Origin: Acidimicrobiales bacterium
GTDB taxonomy: Bacteria; Actinomycetota; Acidimicrobiia; Acidimicrobiales; SZUA-35
Length of the DNA stretch: 64,000 nucleotides
NCBI GenBank assembly: GCA_020629155.1
Contig: JAHDDW010000001.1
Coordinates: 346,454 to 410,453, forward strand
Direction of reading: 5' to 3'
Shown here: positions 36,826 through 44,948 of the stretch, one piece after another
Position numbering within the stretch: position 1 is the stretch's first letter
How the letters are laid out: the number at the start of each line of letters is the position of its first letter
Notes under the pieces: generated by a model
What the model was told of the DNA's origin: nothing
What the model saw: only the letters and a program-made list of their open reading frames with translations
The model's database searches: none
Program-made: the position numbers and the translations under genes

Positions 36826-37052
36826 GCTGCAATCACAGGGTGATTGAGTTTTTGGGAAGCAAACACGATTGACGCTTGAATATCTCCATGTTCCAGATCA
36901 GGCATCTCATCCACAATTTCTTCCATTGAGAGACCTGCTGCTAGAAGATCGAGAACGTCAGACACTCTGATACGCATACCTCGTATACAAGGTCGACCAC
37001 CACACTGTTTGGGGTTAAAAGTTATTCTCGATTTTGCTTCTGAATACTGCAC
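36822..37052 (-). CDS. DUF433 antitoxin
   Basis: The 76-residue protein has RITFNPKQCGGRPCIRGMRIRV near the start, with the conserved G-G-x-P-x-I-x-G-x-R motif of DUF433, then a helix-turn-helix-like region (DVLDLLAAGLSMEEIVDEMP). DUF433 proteins are antitoxins that bind DNA and the partner toxin. The gene is upstream of, and overlaps, the DUF5615 gene, as expected for a self-regulated antitoxin-first operon. Confidence 0.9.
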   Translation of the reverse strand: MQYSEAKSRITFNPKQCGGRPCIRGMRIRVSDVLDLLAAGLSMEEIVDEMPDLEHGDIQASIVFASQKLNHPVIAA

Positions 37053-37150
37053 AATCTAAATTGTAGCATTCTCAACTACGGCAATCTACTATGATCTATT
37101 TTCGCAAGCTGGTCCAAAAAATTACACTATCGTTTTGCTCCATTTTGACC

Positions 37151-37258
37151 TCTGGGATGGTCATCCCCGAGAAATCGGGGATCTTGCCTAGCAGAGATTC
37201 CCACTTTTGTGGGGATGACGACCCGAACAGGCTTCGAACCAACCATCTAGCTGGCGCT
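37151..37258. repeat. Palindromic repeats between the DUF433 and Fic genes
   Basis: Two small hairpins stand in a row: ATCCCCGAGAAATCGGGGAT, and TCCCACTTTTGTGGGGA followed by TGACGACCCGAACAGGC. The end, CGAACCAACCATCTAGCTGG, resembles motifs near 17633, 32597 and 47790. They belong to the same broad class as the repeats around mfd but are not copies of those tandem units. They lie just downstream of the Fic gene's stop. Confidence 0.7.
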
Positions 37259-37315
37259 AACGCTTCGTGTCTACTTTTGTTGCCCGTCTAGTTAGAGGCT
37301 CCCTGACTAAAAACG

Positions 37316-38518
37316 CTAGTACCTTCTTCTCTGAGAGCGTTGTGCAAAATCTTCCAGTGCTGCAAGAATCGCTGGTGCAACCCAAATACGATTTCGAGCA
37401 TTTGCAGATGCAGGTTCCAAAACTCCGTAATCGACTAACTTTTTTATTGCAAGCAGTGCATTAGAAGCATTTACGCCAGTAATTTTCTGTACAAGTTCTG
37501 CGTTTACTGCTGGATGTTGAATCAGTGCCTCCAACAATACATTTGCCGCTGAACCTTTTCTGACCTTAGCTGTCTCAAACCATATTCCGCGCACCTCGGT
37601 TATTTCTGCAGCGAACCTACGGGCCTGGGTTACAGACTCCAGGACAGCTTCACAGAAAAGTTTGATAATAGGGAACGGATCACCTTCACGATAGACGGTC
37701 AAAGCAAAAGAGTATTCATCAGTCCTACCTAGCAAGCCGGCTGAGAGCGGTATCGAAGCATGTTCTGTCAAGCCTTTCGCGGCTAGCACTGCGTGCAACA
37801 ACGCTCTACCTGTCCTACCATTCCCGTCGACAAACGGATGGATAGTTTCAAACTGTGCGTGGCTGATTGCGGCTTGCATCAAAGGAGGAATATCGTTACG
37901 ACCTATATAGGCGGCAAGGTCATCGAAGCAAGCAGCTATGCGATCATGATGTGGTGGCACAAAGTCAGCGTTATGCGGCCCGACTGACGAGCCACCTATC
38001 CAAACTTGTTGTATGCGAATTTTGCCTGCGATTTGCGGTCGACTTTTTTGCATAAGCGCACGATGTATAGCCACGATATTGTCAACGTCTAGGCGATCTG
38101 CGACGCCTATCGCTGTTTTCATAGCTTGAACATTACTGGCTATGACTATGCTATTAGCATTCGCTGCAGCTGAAGAGACTTCTGCAATACTTACCGCTTT
38201 AGCAGAAGAGGTAAGATTTTCTATTTGGCTTGAAGCAGCTGCCTCAGAACGAAGAAATAACGAAGCGTAGGGCAGAATTTGTGTACTATATTGCTGGTCG
38301 AATGCAGCCATTTCAACACTCGCATCGTGAACTAGTTGCAGGATAACAGACGAAGGGCTCGGCATATCTAGTGATGCGATCAACGGCGGTACTGCTGCTT
38401 GATACGAACCTACGTGCTTAGCCTTCTGTCGTTTAGAAATATAATCAGGGTCAGAGAATTTCCAGGGATAAGGTTCGTATCGGACCGCTGGCCAGGTTGC
38501 ATCACGTTCGTACTCCAT
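37316..38518 (-). CDS. Fic-family adenylyltransferase with N-terminal inhibitory motif
   Basis: The 400-residue protein has the full Fic motif HPFVDGNGRTGR starting at H227. Fic enzymes transfer AMP, or another nucleotide moiety, to hydroxyl side chains of target proteins. An (S/T)xxxE(G/N) inhibitory motif, SSQIEN at residues 96–101, lies N-terminal to the Fic core, so it is class II and self-inhibited. The C-terminal 60–70 residues resemble a winged-helix DNA-binding domain with KITGVNASNALLAIKKL as its recognition part. It stands alone. The target is unknown. Such proteins are often housekeeping or toxin-like modulators. Confidence 0.92.
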   Translation of the reverse strand: MEYERDATWPAVRYEPYPWKFSDPDYISKRQKAKHVGSYQAAVPPLIASLDMPSPSSVILQLVHDASVEMAAFDQQYSTQILPYASLFLRSEAAASSQIENLTSSAKAVSIAEVSSAAANANSIVIASNVQAMKTAIGVADRLDVDNIVAIHRALMQKSRPQIAGKIRIQQVWIGGSSVGPHNADFVPPHHDRIAACFDDLAAYIGRNDIPPLMQAAISHAQFETIHPFVDGNGRTGRALLHAVLAAKGLTEHASIPLSAGLLGRTDEYSFALTVYREGDPFPIIKLFCEAVLESVTQARRFAAEITEVRGIWFETAKVRKGSAANVLLEALIQHPAVNAELVQKITGVNASNALLAIKKLVDYGVLEPASANARNRIWVAPAILAALEDFAQRSQRRRY

Positions 38519-38597
38519 TATGCAACACTAGCACAAAAACAACCACGCAACCCCCTCTTACGATTGTTTATTGTTTTAAACAATCGCAAGAGAGGAT

Positions 38598-40334
38598 CTA
38601 ACTCTCCATCACGTTGTTAGCGATGCCAAACGTGTTGTTAGGATCTATCGACTTTTTAATACCTTGGAGCATTGTGATGGCGTCTTTGGAGAGGACTTGG
38701 CTCATGAAATCTTTTCGGAGCTTACCAATGCCGTGGTGATGCGAAAGTGATCCGCCTGTCTCCAATATAGTTTCACGCAAGCTATGTTCAATTTCACTAA
38801 ACACGGTTGCAGGGTCTTCAACACCTTGCGTGCAGAACCCGTGCGTGAAATAGATGCAGGCACCCGTGTGATAAATCTGAGTTAGACGAGGCGACACATA
38901 GGGCACGCCAGGCAAATCATATTCTTCATGTAGTTCTTTTGCCCGAGCCAATACCGCATCACACACGTCTTCAACTTTGTCCCACGGCACCGTTGTCTCG
39001 TAGGTTTCACCGATAATGTCATATGACGCAAGAAAATCTCTGATATAGGCAATGGCGTAGGTGAGCATATAGCCGCGTTTGCCGTTGCTTGGGCCACCGA
39101 CAACAGCACCGAACTTTTTAGCGACTGACTTAATGTGTTTGTCTTGCCACGCCACTTCTTTAGCTGAGCCTTCCATCACAATAGTGGCCGCAACCAGCTC
39201 ATAGGGTTCAAACTTTTTGATATTCAAAAGCACCGTTTTTTGTGCCTTCGACATAGCTTTAGACTTGAATGTTGGCGCAGGTTTTAACGCATTGCCTGAG
39301 CGAAACTGAATATTGTCAACAAGGCGGATACTCGCTGGCAAAATACCTGTATTGCCGAGTTCACGCATAAAGGAAACACCTGTTGACCAGTCAGCAAAAA
39401 CAAGCGAGTTATATTTGGTTACTTCAGGTTTTTTATGCACTTTAATGACAGCGCTAGTGATCAAACCAAGGTTACCTTCGCTACCAAAGGTAATATCTTT
39501 CGGTTGCACACCGACAGATACTCTGGCGTGTGCGTCAAGCTGACGGACTTCACCTTTCGGGGTGATCATGGTGACACCTTTAACAACATCTTCGATATTG
39601 CCATAGCGGTTCTTTTTCATGCCGCTTGCGTTGGTAGCGATCCAGCCGCCAAGGGTTGACAACTCGATGCTGTCTGGCTCGTGCCCACAGGTGTAGCCTC
39701 GTTTGCCGAGTTCTTCTTCAAGTTCTTTGCCGCTGATACCTGCTTGCACACTTGCTTTCATATTCTCTGTGTCAAGCCATTCAATGCGGTTCATACCACG
39801 GGTGTTCATCACCACAATCATGCGCTGCTCGCCTGCTGGCAGTTTCAACGCACAACTAACTGAGGTGCCGCCGCCGTAAGGAACAACACAAATATTGTGC
39901 TCATCGGCTGCTTTAATGACGGCCGCAGCTTGTTGCTCAGTCTCTAGGAAGACAACCAAATCACAGACTTTTTCGATCTCACCATAGAGCACTTTGTAGA
40001 CTTCATCAGCTGTGGTCTGGCCGTGGCTGTGAATAAGGCGCTGTGATTCTTCAGTTGAAAGCTGATCATCTCTTAATGCTGGCGTTATCGCTTTTAGGAA
40101 AGCTGCGTTTGTTTTAGGTTTTGCGAGAGGTTTACGCGTCGCATCTGGTTTTGGTTTAGAGACATCGAGGCGAACCTGAAAGGTATCTTCGATGAAGGGG
40201 ACCATTTGCGGAATTTCATAGCCAGCTAGGTTATAGCGGTCGCCAGTCATCTTGACTGATTTAGTTTTGGGGTCAACTATCTCAAATGCTGTATCTTTAA
40301 ATCCCCAACGGTGGCCGTTAATCTCTTCGCTCAT
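38598..40334 (-). CDS. FAD-binding oxidase, alkyldihydroxyacetonephosphate-synthase-like
   Basis: The 578-residue flavoenzyme has a PP-loop FAD_binding_4 domain (VPYGGGTSVSCALK near residue 150 and ELSTLGGWIATNASGM further on) and a C-terminal oxidase domain ending in SHHHGIGKLRKDFM, the histidine-rich signature shared with eukaryotic ADAPS and bacterial relatives. In eukaryotes this enzyme makes ether lipids. Here the substrate is not known, but proximity to pgsA fits a lipid role. The gene lies downstream of pgsA on the same strand, separated by a hairpin repeat. Confidence 0.85.
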   Translation of the reverse strand: MSEEINGHRWGFKDTAFEIVDPKTKSVKMTGDRYNLAGYEIPQMVPFIEDTFQVRLDVSKPKPDATRKPLAKPKTNAAFLKAITPALRDDQLSTEESQRLIHSHGQTTADEVYKVLYGEIEKVCDLVVFLETEQQAAAVIKAADEHNICVVPYGGGTSVSCALKLPAGEQRMIVVMNTRGMNRIEWLDTENMKASVQAGISGKELEEELGKRGYTCGHEPDSIELSTLGGWIATNASGMKKNRYGNIEDVVKGVTMITPKGEVRQLDAHARVSVGVQPKDITFGSEGNLGLITSAVIKVHKKPEVTKYNSLVFADWSTGVSFMRELGNTGILPASIRLVDNIQFRSGNALKPAPTFKSKAMSKAQKTVLLNIKKFEPYELVAATIVMEGSAKEVAWQDKHIKSVAKKFGAVVGGPSNGKRGYMLTYAIAYIRDFLASYDIIGETYETTVPWDKVEDVCDAVLARAKELHEEYDLPGVPYVSPRLTQIYHTGACIYFTHGFCTQGVEDPATVFSEIEHSLRETILETGGSLSHHHGIGKLRKDFMSQVLSKDAITMLQGIKKSIDPNNTFGIANNVMES

Positions 40335-40349
40335 ACTTGGGAGTCTAGT

Positions 40350-40460
40350 GGAGATGTCTTTTTATTATACATCTCCTCAGCATTACTGCTCCGTTTGAGG
40401 CGTTACGACACAAATTTTAGCGGTTTTCTATTGTATTGACTCAGCAGAAAACCGTCGCTA
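40350..40460 (+). repeat. Dispersed hairpin repeat, best-preserved copy
   Basis: Hairpin I is GGAGATGT (40350–40357) and ACATCTCC (40369–40376) with an 11-base loop, followed by TCAG and the core ATTACTGCTCCGTTTGAGGC (40382–40401) with GTTACGACACA. Hairpin II pairs TAGCGGTTTTCT (40418–40429) with AGAAAACCG and CGCTA (to 40460). Compared with the copies at 4657–4683 and 5256–5282 the stem bases differ but pairing and geometry are conserved. It fills the gap between the pgsA stop and the start of the flavoenzyme gene. Confidence 0.85.
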
Positions 40461-40462
40461 CC

Positions 40463-41041
40463 TTACACTCGCTCGCCTGTGGTGCTTAATGCTGTCCTAC
40501 CATCGACAACATATTGAATGCCAGTAAACACAGTGAAAGCCGCAACAAGCCAAATCGCGATATCGTCAAGGCGTGGATATTGCGCCAATGGAGGACAAAC
40601 AGCGATACCTAAAGCAATATTTTGGAAAAAAGCTTTATATTTCCCTGATTTTCTTGCTGGAACAGCCAAGCCACGTTTCGCCCAATAACTGCGATAGGCC
40701 ATCAAACCAAATTCGCGCACGGCAATGATTATCATTGGAATGATAGAAAAAGCGCCAACATGGACTAGGGTGAATCCGACAGCAAGAACAATCACTTTGT
40801 CTGCCAACGTGTCTAAAAATGCGCCGAGTTTTGTAGGCTCTGCTTGTCGAGCTAGCATACCATCAAGTTTGTCGGACAAACCTAGCACCCAACCCAGGGC
40901 AAATGTTGGCCACCAAGGGTTTCTATGTAAGATCATCGCGATCATCGCTGGCGCAAGGACAATACGGCTTAACGTCACAATGTGCGCCAACCGAATAACA
41001 GATATACCCATATATGTTTTAGGCAAAACGGCAGACGTCAT
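40463..41041 (-). CDS. pgsA: CDP-diacylglycerol–glycerol-3-phosphate 3-phosphatidyltransferase family protein
   Basis: The 192-residue membrane enzyme carries the CDP-alcohol phosphotransferase signature D-G-x2-A-R-x8-G-x3-D-x3-D: D60–G61, A64–R65, G73, D77 and D81. Several hydrophobic helices follow. The length and position near ftsK match PgsA, which makes phosphatidylglycerophosphate for phospholipid synthesis in the cytoplasmic membrane. Other members (for example phosphatidylinositol phosphate synthase) share the motif, so the substrate is the less certain part. Confidence 0.88.
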   Translation of the reverse strand: MTSAVLPKTYMGISVIRLAHIVTLSRIVLAPAMIAMILHRNPWWPTFALGWVLGLSDKLDGMLARQAEPTKLGAFLDTLADKVIVLAVGFTLVHVGAFSIIPMIIIAVREFGLMAYRSYWAKRGLAVPARKSGKYKAFFQNIALGIAVCPPLAQYPRLDDIAIWLVAAFTVFTGIQYVVDGRTALSTTGERV

Positions 41042-41194
41042 TACATGAACTCCTCACAAGCAATCTATAAAGATGCTTTCTCATGATAGAGGCAACTTCG
41101 ACAAAATATCTGTCACACACAACTTGTTCAGAAGTCTTGACTCGAACATTGATTACGGACAGCTTCCTATGCACAATGTTCACTATACATCTGT

Positions 41195-41857
41195 TTATTT
41201 TTTGAGGGCTAAGGTGAGGCCGTCTGCTACTGGCAACATTGATAGCTCAACCCTAGAGTCAGTATGCAAAAATGTGTTCAACTTTTGCAACGCTGCTGTT
41301 CTTGCATCCACATCGCCAGTTTGTGCAACCTGACCGCTCCACAAGACGTTATCCAAGATGACTAAACCACCCGCACGCAGCAGCACTAAGGCCTTTTCAT
41401 AATAGTTTCGATAGTTGCGTTTGTCTGCGTCGATAAATACCAGATCGAATGTGCCTGCTTCTCCCCCGTCGACAAGCTGGCTGGCTGTTTCTAACGCTGG
41501 GCCTAGACGCAAACTAATCTTCTCAGCGACGCCAGCGGTTTCCCAATAGCGCCTAGCAATCGCAGTGTCTTTCTCGTTTACATCGCAAGTGATGAGCTGT
41601 CCTCCCTCAGCCATCGCCAGCGCCATAACCGTAGAGCTATAACCTGTGAAGGTACCGAACTCAAGGATTTTTTTAGCGCCAAGCAGCCGAACTAGCATCG
41701 CCATAAACTGGCCTTGCTCAGGCGCTATCTGCATACGAGCACCGCCATGTTGTGCGGTCTCTTCACGCAGCTGCTGTAGTACTTCGGGCTCACGAAGCGA
41801 CGTTTTTAACATGTACTCATACAGGGCATCGTCCAGCTGTAACGTTTTATTTGTCAT
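41195..41857 (-). CDS. Class I O-methyltransferase (COMT-like)
   Basis: The 220-residue protein has the S-adenosylmethionine-binding motif ILEFGTFTGYSST, the metal-binding region VFIDADKRNYRNYYEKAL and GGLVILDNVLWSG. These are typical of the metal-dependent methyltransferase family 3 (catechol and caffeoyl-CoA types), of which many bacterial members have no known substrate. I chose the ATG at 41857 over the TTG before it. It follows ftsK after about 40 bases on the same strand. Confidence 0.9.
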   Translation of the reverse strand: MTNKTLQLDDALYEYMLKTSLREPEVLQQLREETAQHGGARMQIAPEQGQFMAMLVRLLGAKKILEFGTFTGYSSTVMALAMAEGGQLITCDVNEKDTAIARRYWETAGVAEKISLRLGPALETASQLVDGGEAGTFDLVFIDADKRNYRNYYEKALVLLRAGGLVILDNVLWSGQVAQTGDVDARTAALQKLNTFLHTDSRVELSMLPVADGLTLALKK

Positions 41858-41899
41858 CAACTCGATCTTACCTGGGAGTACTTTATTTCGTGGTCAACC

Positions 41900-44806
41900 T
41901 TATTTTCCGTAACCAGGAGGTGGGGAGAAGGTAGGGTCATCCTCATCTTCATCACTGCCATCATCAAAAATATCGTCAAAAAGGTTATCCTCGTCCCCGA
42001 GGCTTTCTTCTTCATCTGAAACGTCGCCTTGGATAACTCGCAGACGAGGTTTATGTGCCCGTCGATCCAAACCAAGCTCTGGATCTGGCTCTAAATCAAA
42101 ATCATCTTCAAGATCATTGTCAGGCTCTGACGCTACTTGTTCTATCTCATGTTCTAAAGATTGTTCAATACCATCAGCTGCAAATTCATCATCTGCGTCT
42201 GCCACCTCCGATTGCAGCGGTTCTGACATAGGGCGAACCTGCACAGGTTCTGGGTTAGGAATTTCAGCTATCGTTCGACGACGGTCACGTTTTTCAATAA
42301 CAGGCTGTGTAGCGTTTGACTTTTTCGCCTCTACCGTTCTGCGAGGCTGTTGCGCTCGTTTCGACGGCAACGCAGGCGACGCAATTGGCGCGGCCACTGC
42401 TGCAGCAGCAGGCCAGCGACCAGCGTCCAAATCTTCGGCTGTCATCATCACTTCACGAGCTTTTGACCCAACAGATGGACCAACAATGCCACGCTCTTCA
42501 AGCAAATCCATCAAACGGCCAGCACGGGCAAACCCTACACGCAATTTACGTTGCAACATCGAAGTTGACCCCAGTTGCGAACGCACAATCAACTCGATAG
42601 CGGCCATCATCAGCTCGTCGTCGCTATCGTCGCCAGTGGTTCCACCAGGAATACCATCAACAGCGCCGCCAGCAGCCTCTTCGCCGAGCACGCGAGAATC
42701 ATAGACCTGATCGGGCGCTTGGTCGGCCCAATGCGCCACAATCGAAGAAACTTCTTCTTCTGTCACCCAGGCACCCTGGAAACGAGTAGGCGAACTAGTG
42801 CGGCCGTTATTTAACAAACCATCGCCGCGACCTACAAGACGTTCGGCGCCAGGTTGATCAAGAATCACACGACTGTCAGTCAAAGAAGAAACAGCAAACG
42901 CCAAACGAGCAGGCACATTCGCTTTAATCAACCCTGTAATGACGTTCGTAGACGGTCGCTGTGTCGCAATCACCAGATGAATACCAACCGCACGAGCTTT
43001 CTGCGCAATGCGACAAATCGACTCTTCAACATCACGGGCGGCGACCATCATCAAATCGGCTAGCTCGTCGAGGACAATCAGAATATAGCTGAGCTTTGAA
43101 GCCTCTGTTTCGTCGCCATAGGCATCAACCTTTGCGTCGACTCGACCCTCTTCGACAGCAGTGTTATAGCCATTTAAGTCGCGGGCACCGAAATCGCTGA
43201 GCAAATCATAGCGACGCTCCATCTCTGTTACGGCCCAAGAAAGCGCATTCGCCGCCTTTTTCGGATCAGTCACAACCTCAGTCAACAGATGCGGCAGCTG
43301 TTCATATTGTGTAAGCTCAACACGTTTTGGGTCAATCAAGATAAGGCGGACCTGATCGGGGGTAGAGCGCATCAAAATCGACGTCAGCATAGAGTTTATG
43401 CAGCTTGATTTACCAGACCCAGTTTGACCAGCGACAAGCAAGTGCGGCATCTCCGCCAAGTTAGCGACAACCGTACGGCCAGTAATATCACGGCCAAGAA
43501 CAACTTCAAGAGCATGGGTCGCAGCAACCGCTTCTTCTGAAACTAAAAGATCGCCGACAGTAATAATCTGACGACGGACGTTAGGCACCTCAACGCCAAT
43601 AGCCTGCTTGCCAGGGATAGGCGCAAGAATACGAACATCCGGCGTGGCCATCGCATAGGCAATATCTTTATGCAGCGACGTTACTTTCTGCACCTTAACA
43701 CCAGGGCCGAGCTCAAGCTCAAAACGGCTTACTGTCGGACCAACAACAACACCGATAAGGCGGGTTTCTACACCATGTTCAGCTAAAGCATGTTCAAGTT
43801 GGCGACCTGTAGCCTCGACAGACGCACGGTCAACCTCTTGCGATTCAGTTCGATCAAGCACATCGATGCTCGGCAAATACCACGTGCCATCGGCAGGTTG
43901 CAGCGACTCGACAGGCATTGACTGGGCAACAACTGTCTCTGGAACCTCAATAACTGGTTCGGTTTTTTTGCCCCACGGCAGCATTGTTTGTTCAGGCTCT
44001 TCTAGCTCCTGCACCTCAGACTCTCGACGAGAATCGATCTCTTCCAACGCATCTGGAGACCGCAAATCAATATAGTCTTCATCGTGTTCACCATCGCCAG
44101 CATCTTCATCAAAAACAGGTTTGAACTTTACACGGCGGCGAGGCGACCCTGCTTCCCCAGCTGATGCAAACCAGCCAAGCTGTGAAAGACGATCATTCAT
44201 GTGCCCACGCATAGGCTCGACACGCTCAGCAAGAGAATCAACTGCTGGACCAAGCGAAACAGATGTAAGAAAAACAGCAGCAACTGCAAACAGCGTGATC
44301 GTTATAACAACCTGCCCCCAGTCACCTAGATTGCTAGAAAGAGTGCCACCAATATTAACGCCAAGCCACCCAGCAGCTTTTGATAAAGCCTCTGGTTCAG
44401 AATCCCAACCAGGCCTTCCGCCAATCATGTCGACAAGAGAAACAACGCCCACAAACAGCGACCCACGAGCAATCAACTCGGTTGTTGGTAACGGAGTTTT
44501 TTTCTTCGGCTTCTTTTTTGTGCGCAGCGTATGCCAGCCATACAGTAGAGAAAGCAGCGGCAACACAAAACGCAGAAGCCCGATACAACGGCCTGAATAG
44601 TCGGTAATAAACGCGCCAAGCCCACCAGTTGTCCCGGTATAGAAAAACAGCCCGAGGATGAGTCCAAGCGAGAGGAAAACAAGGCCAAAAACTTCACGGC
44701 GTTCTTGCTCTGCTCGACTGGCGGCAGATTGTTTCTTTTTTGCAGGTTTTCTTCTTGTACTTGAACCGCTTCGAGAGCGAGTCGAGCTTCCTTTAGACGT
44801 AGTCAC
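41900..44806 (-). CDS. ftsK: DNA translocase FtsK/SpoIIIE with acidic C-terminal tail
   Basis: FtsK pumps DNA at the division septum and helps resolve chromosome dimers. The 968-residue protein has an N-terminal basic stretch, four or so membrane helices (about 35–200), an acidic/low-complexity linker and the RecA-like motor with Walker A AGQTGSGKSS near residue 460. The γ winged helix (LGSTSMLQRKLRVGFARAGR) ends at about residue 780. About 190 residues follow the γ domain, rich in Asp and Glu; in the usual FtsK the γ domain is the end of the protein. The translation start is a GTG. Confidence 0.95.
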   Translation of the reverse strand: MTTSKGSSTRSRSGSSTRRKPAKKKQSAASRAEQERREVFGLVFLSLGLILGLFFYTGTTGGLGAFITDYSGRCIGLLRFVLPLLSLLYGWHTLRTKKKPKKKTPLPTTELIARGSLFVGVVSLVDMIGGRPGWDSEPEALSKAAGWLGVNIGGTLSSNLGDWGQVVITITLFAVAAVFLTSVSLGPAVDSLAERVEPMRGHMNDRLSQLGWFASAGEAGSPRRRVKFKPVFDEDAGDGEHDEDYIDLRSPDALEEIDSRRESEVQELEEPEQTMLPWGKKTEPVIEVPETVVAQSMPVESLQPADGTWYLPSIDVLDRTESQEVDRASVEATGRQLEHALAEHGVETRLIGVVVGPTVSRFELELGPGVKVQKVTSLHKDIAYAMATPDVRILAPIPGKQAIGVEVPNVRRQIITVGDLLVSEEAVAATHALEVVLGRDITGRTVVANLAEMPHLLVAGQTGSGKSSCINSMLTSILMRSTPDQVRLILIDPKRVELTQYEQLPHLLTEVVTDPKKAANALSWAVTEMERRYDLLSDFGARDLNGYNTAVEEGRVDAKVDAYGDETEASKLSYILIVLDELADLMMVAARDVEESICRIAQKARAVGIHLVIATQRPSTNVITGLIKANVPARLAFAVSSLTDSRVILDQPGAERLVGRGDGLLNNGRTSSPTRFQGAWVTEEEVSSIVAHWADQAPDQVYDSRVLGEEAAGGAVDGIPGGTTGDDSDDELMMAAIELIVRSQLGSTSMLQRKLRVGFARAGRLMDLLEERGIVGPSVGSKAREVMMTAEDLDAGRWPAAAAVAAPIASPALPSKRAQQPRRTVEAKKSNATQPVIEKRDRRRTIAEIPNPEPVQVRPMSEPLQSEVADADDEFAADGIEQSLEHEIEQVASEPDNDLEDDFDLEPDPELGLDRRAHKPRLRVIQGDVSDEEESLGDEDNLFDDIFDDGSDEDEDDPTFSPPPGYGK

Positions 44807-44948
44807 AACATCATTAACACTAGCCTATTTATTAAAAGGAATCTCTACTAATTCTAGAATACCTTTAATAATTCTGTCTGTTCAGAGCGTAGATACCCAA
44901 ATTGTAGTTGATGTTTGCAAAGCATCTTCGAATTAAGCAGACAACCTT

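Noticed and set aside
42117-42704. Long plus-strand open frame opposite ftsK
   Set aside because: It is antisense to the Asp/Glu-rich tail and motor of ftsK and gives a Ser-rich product with no features. It is a shadow frame.
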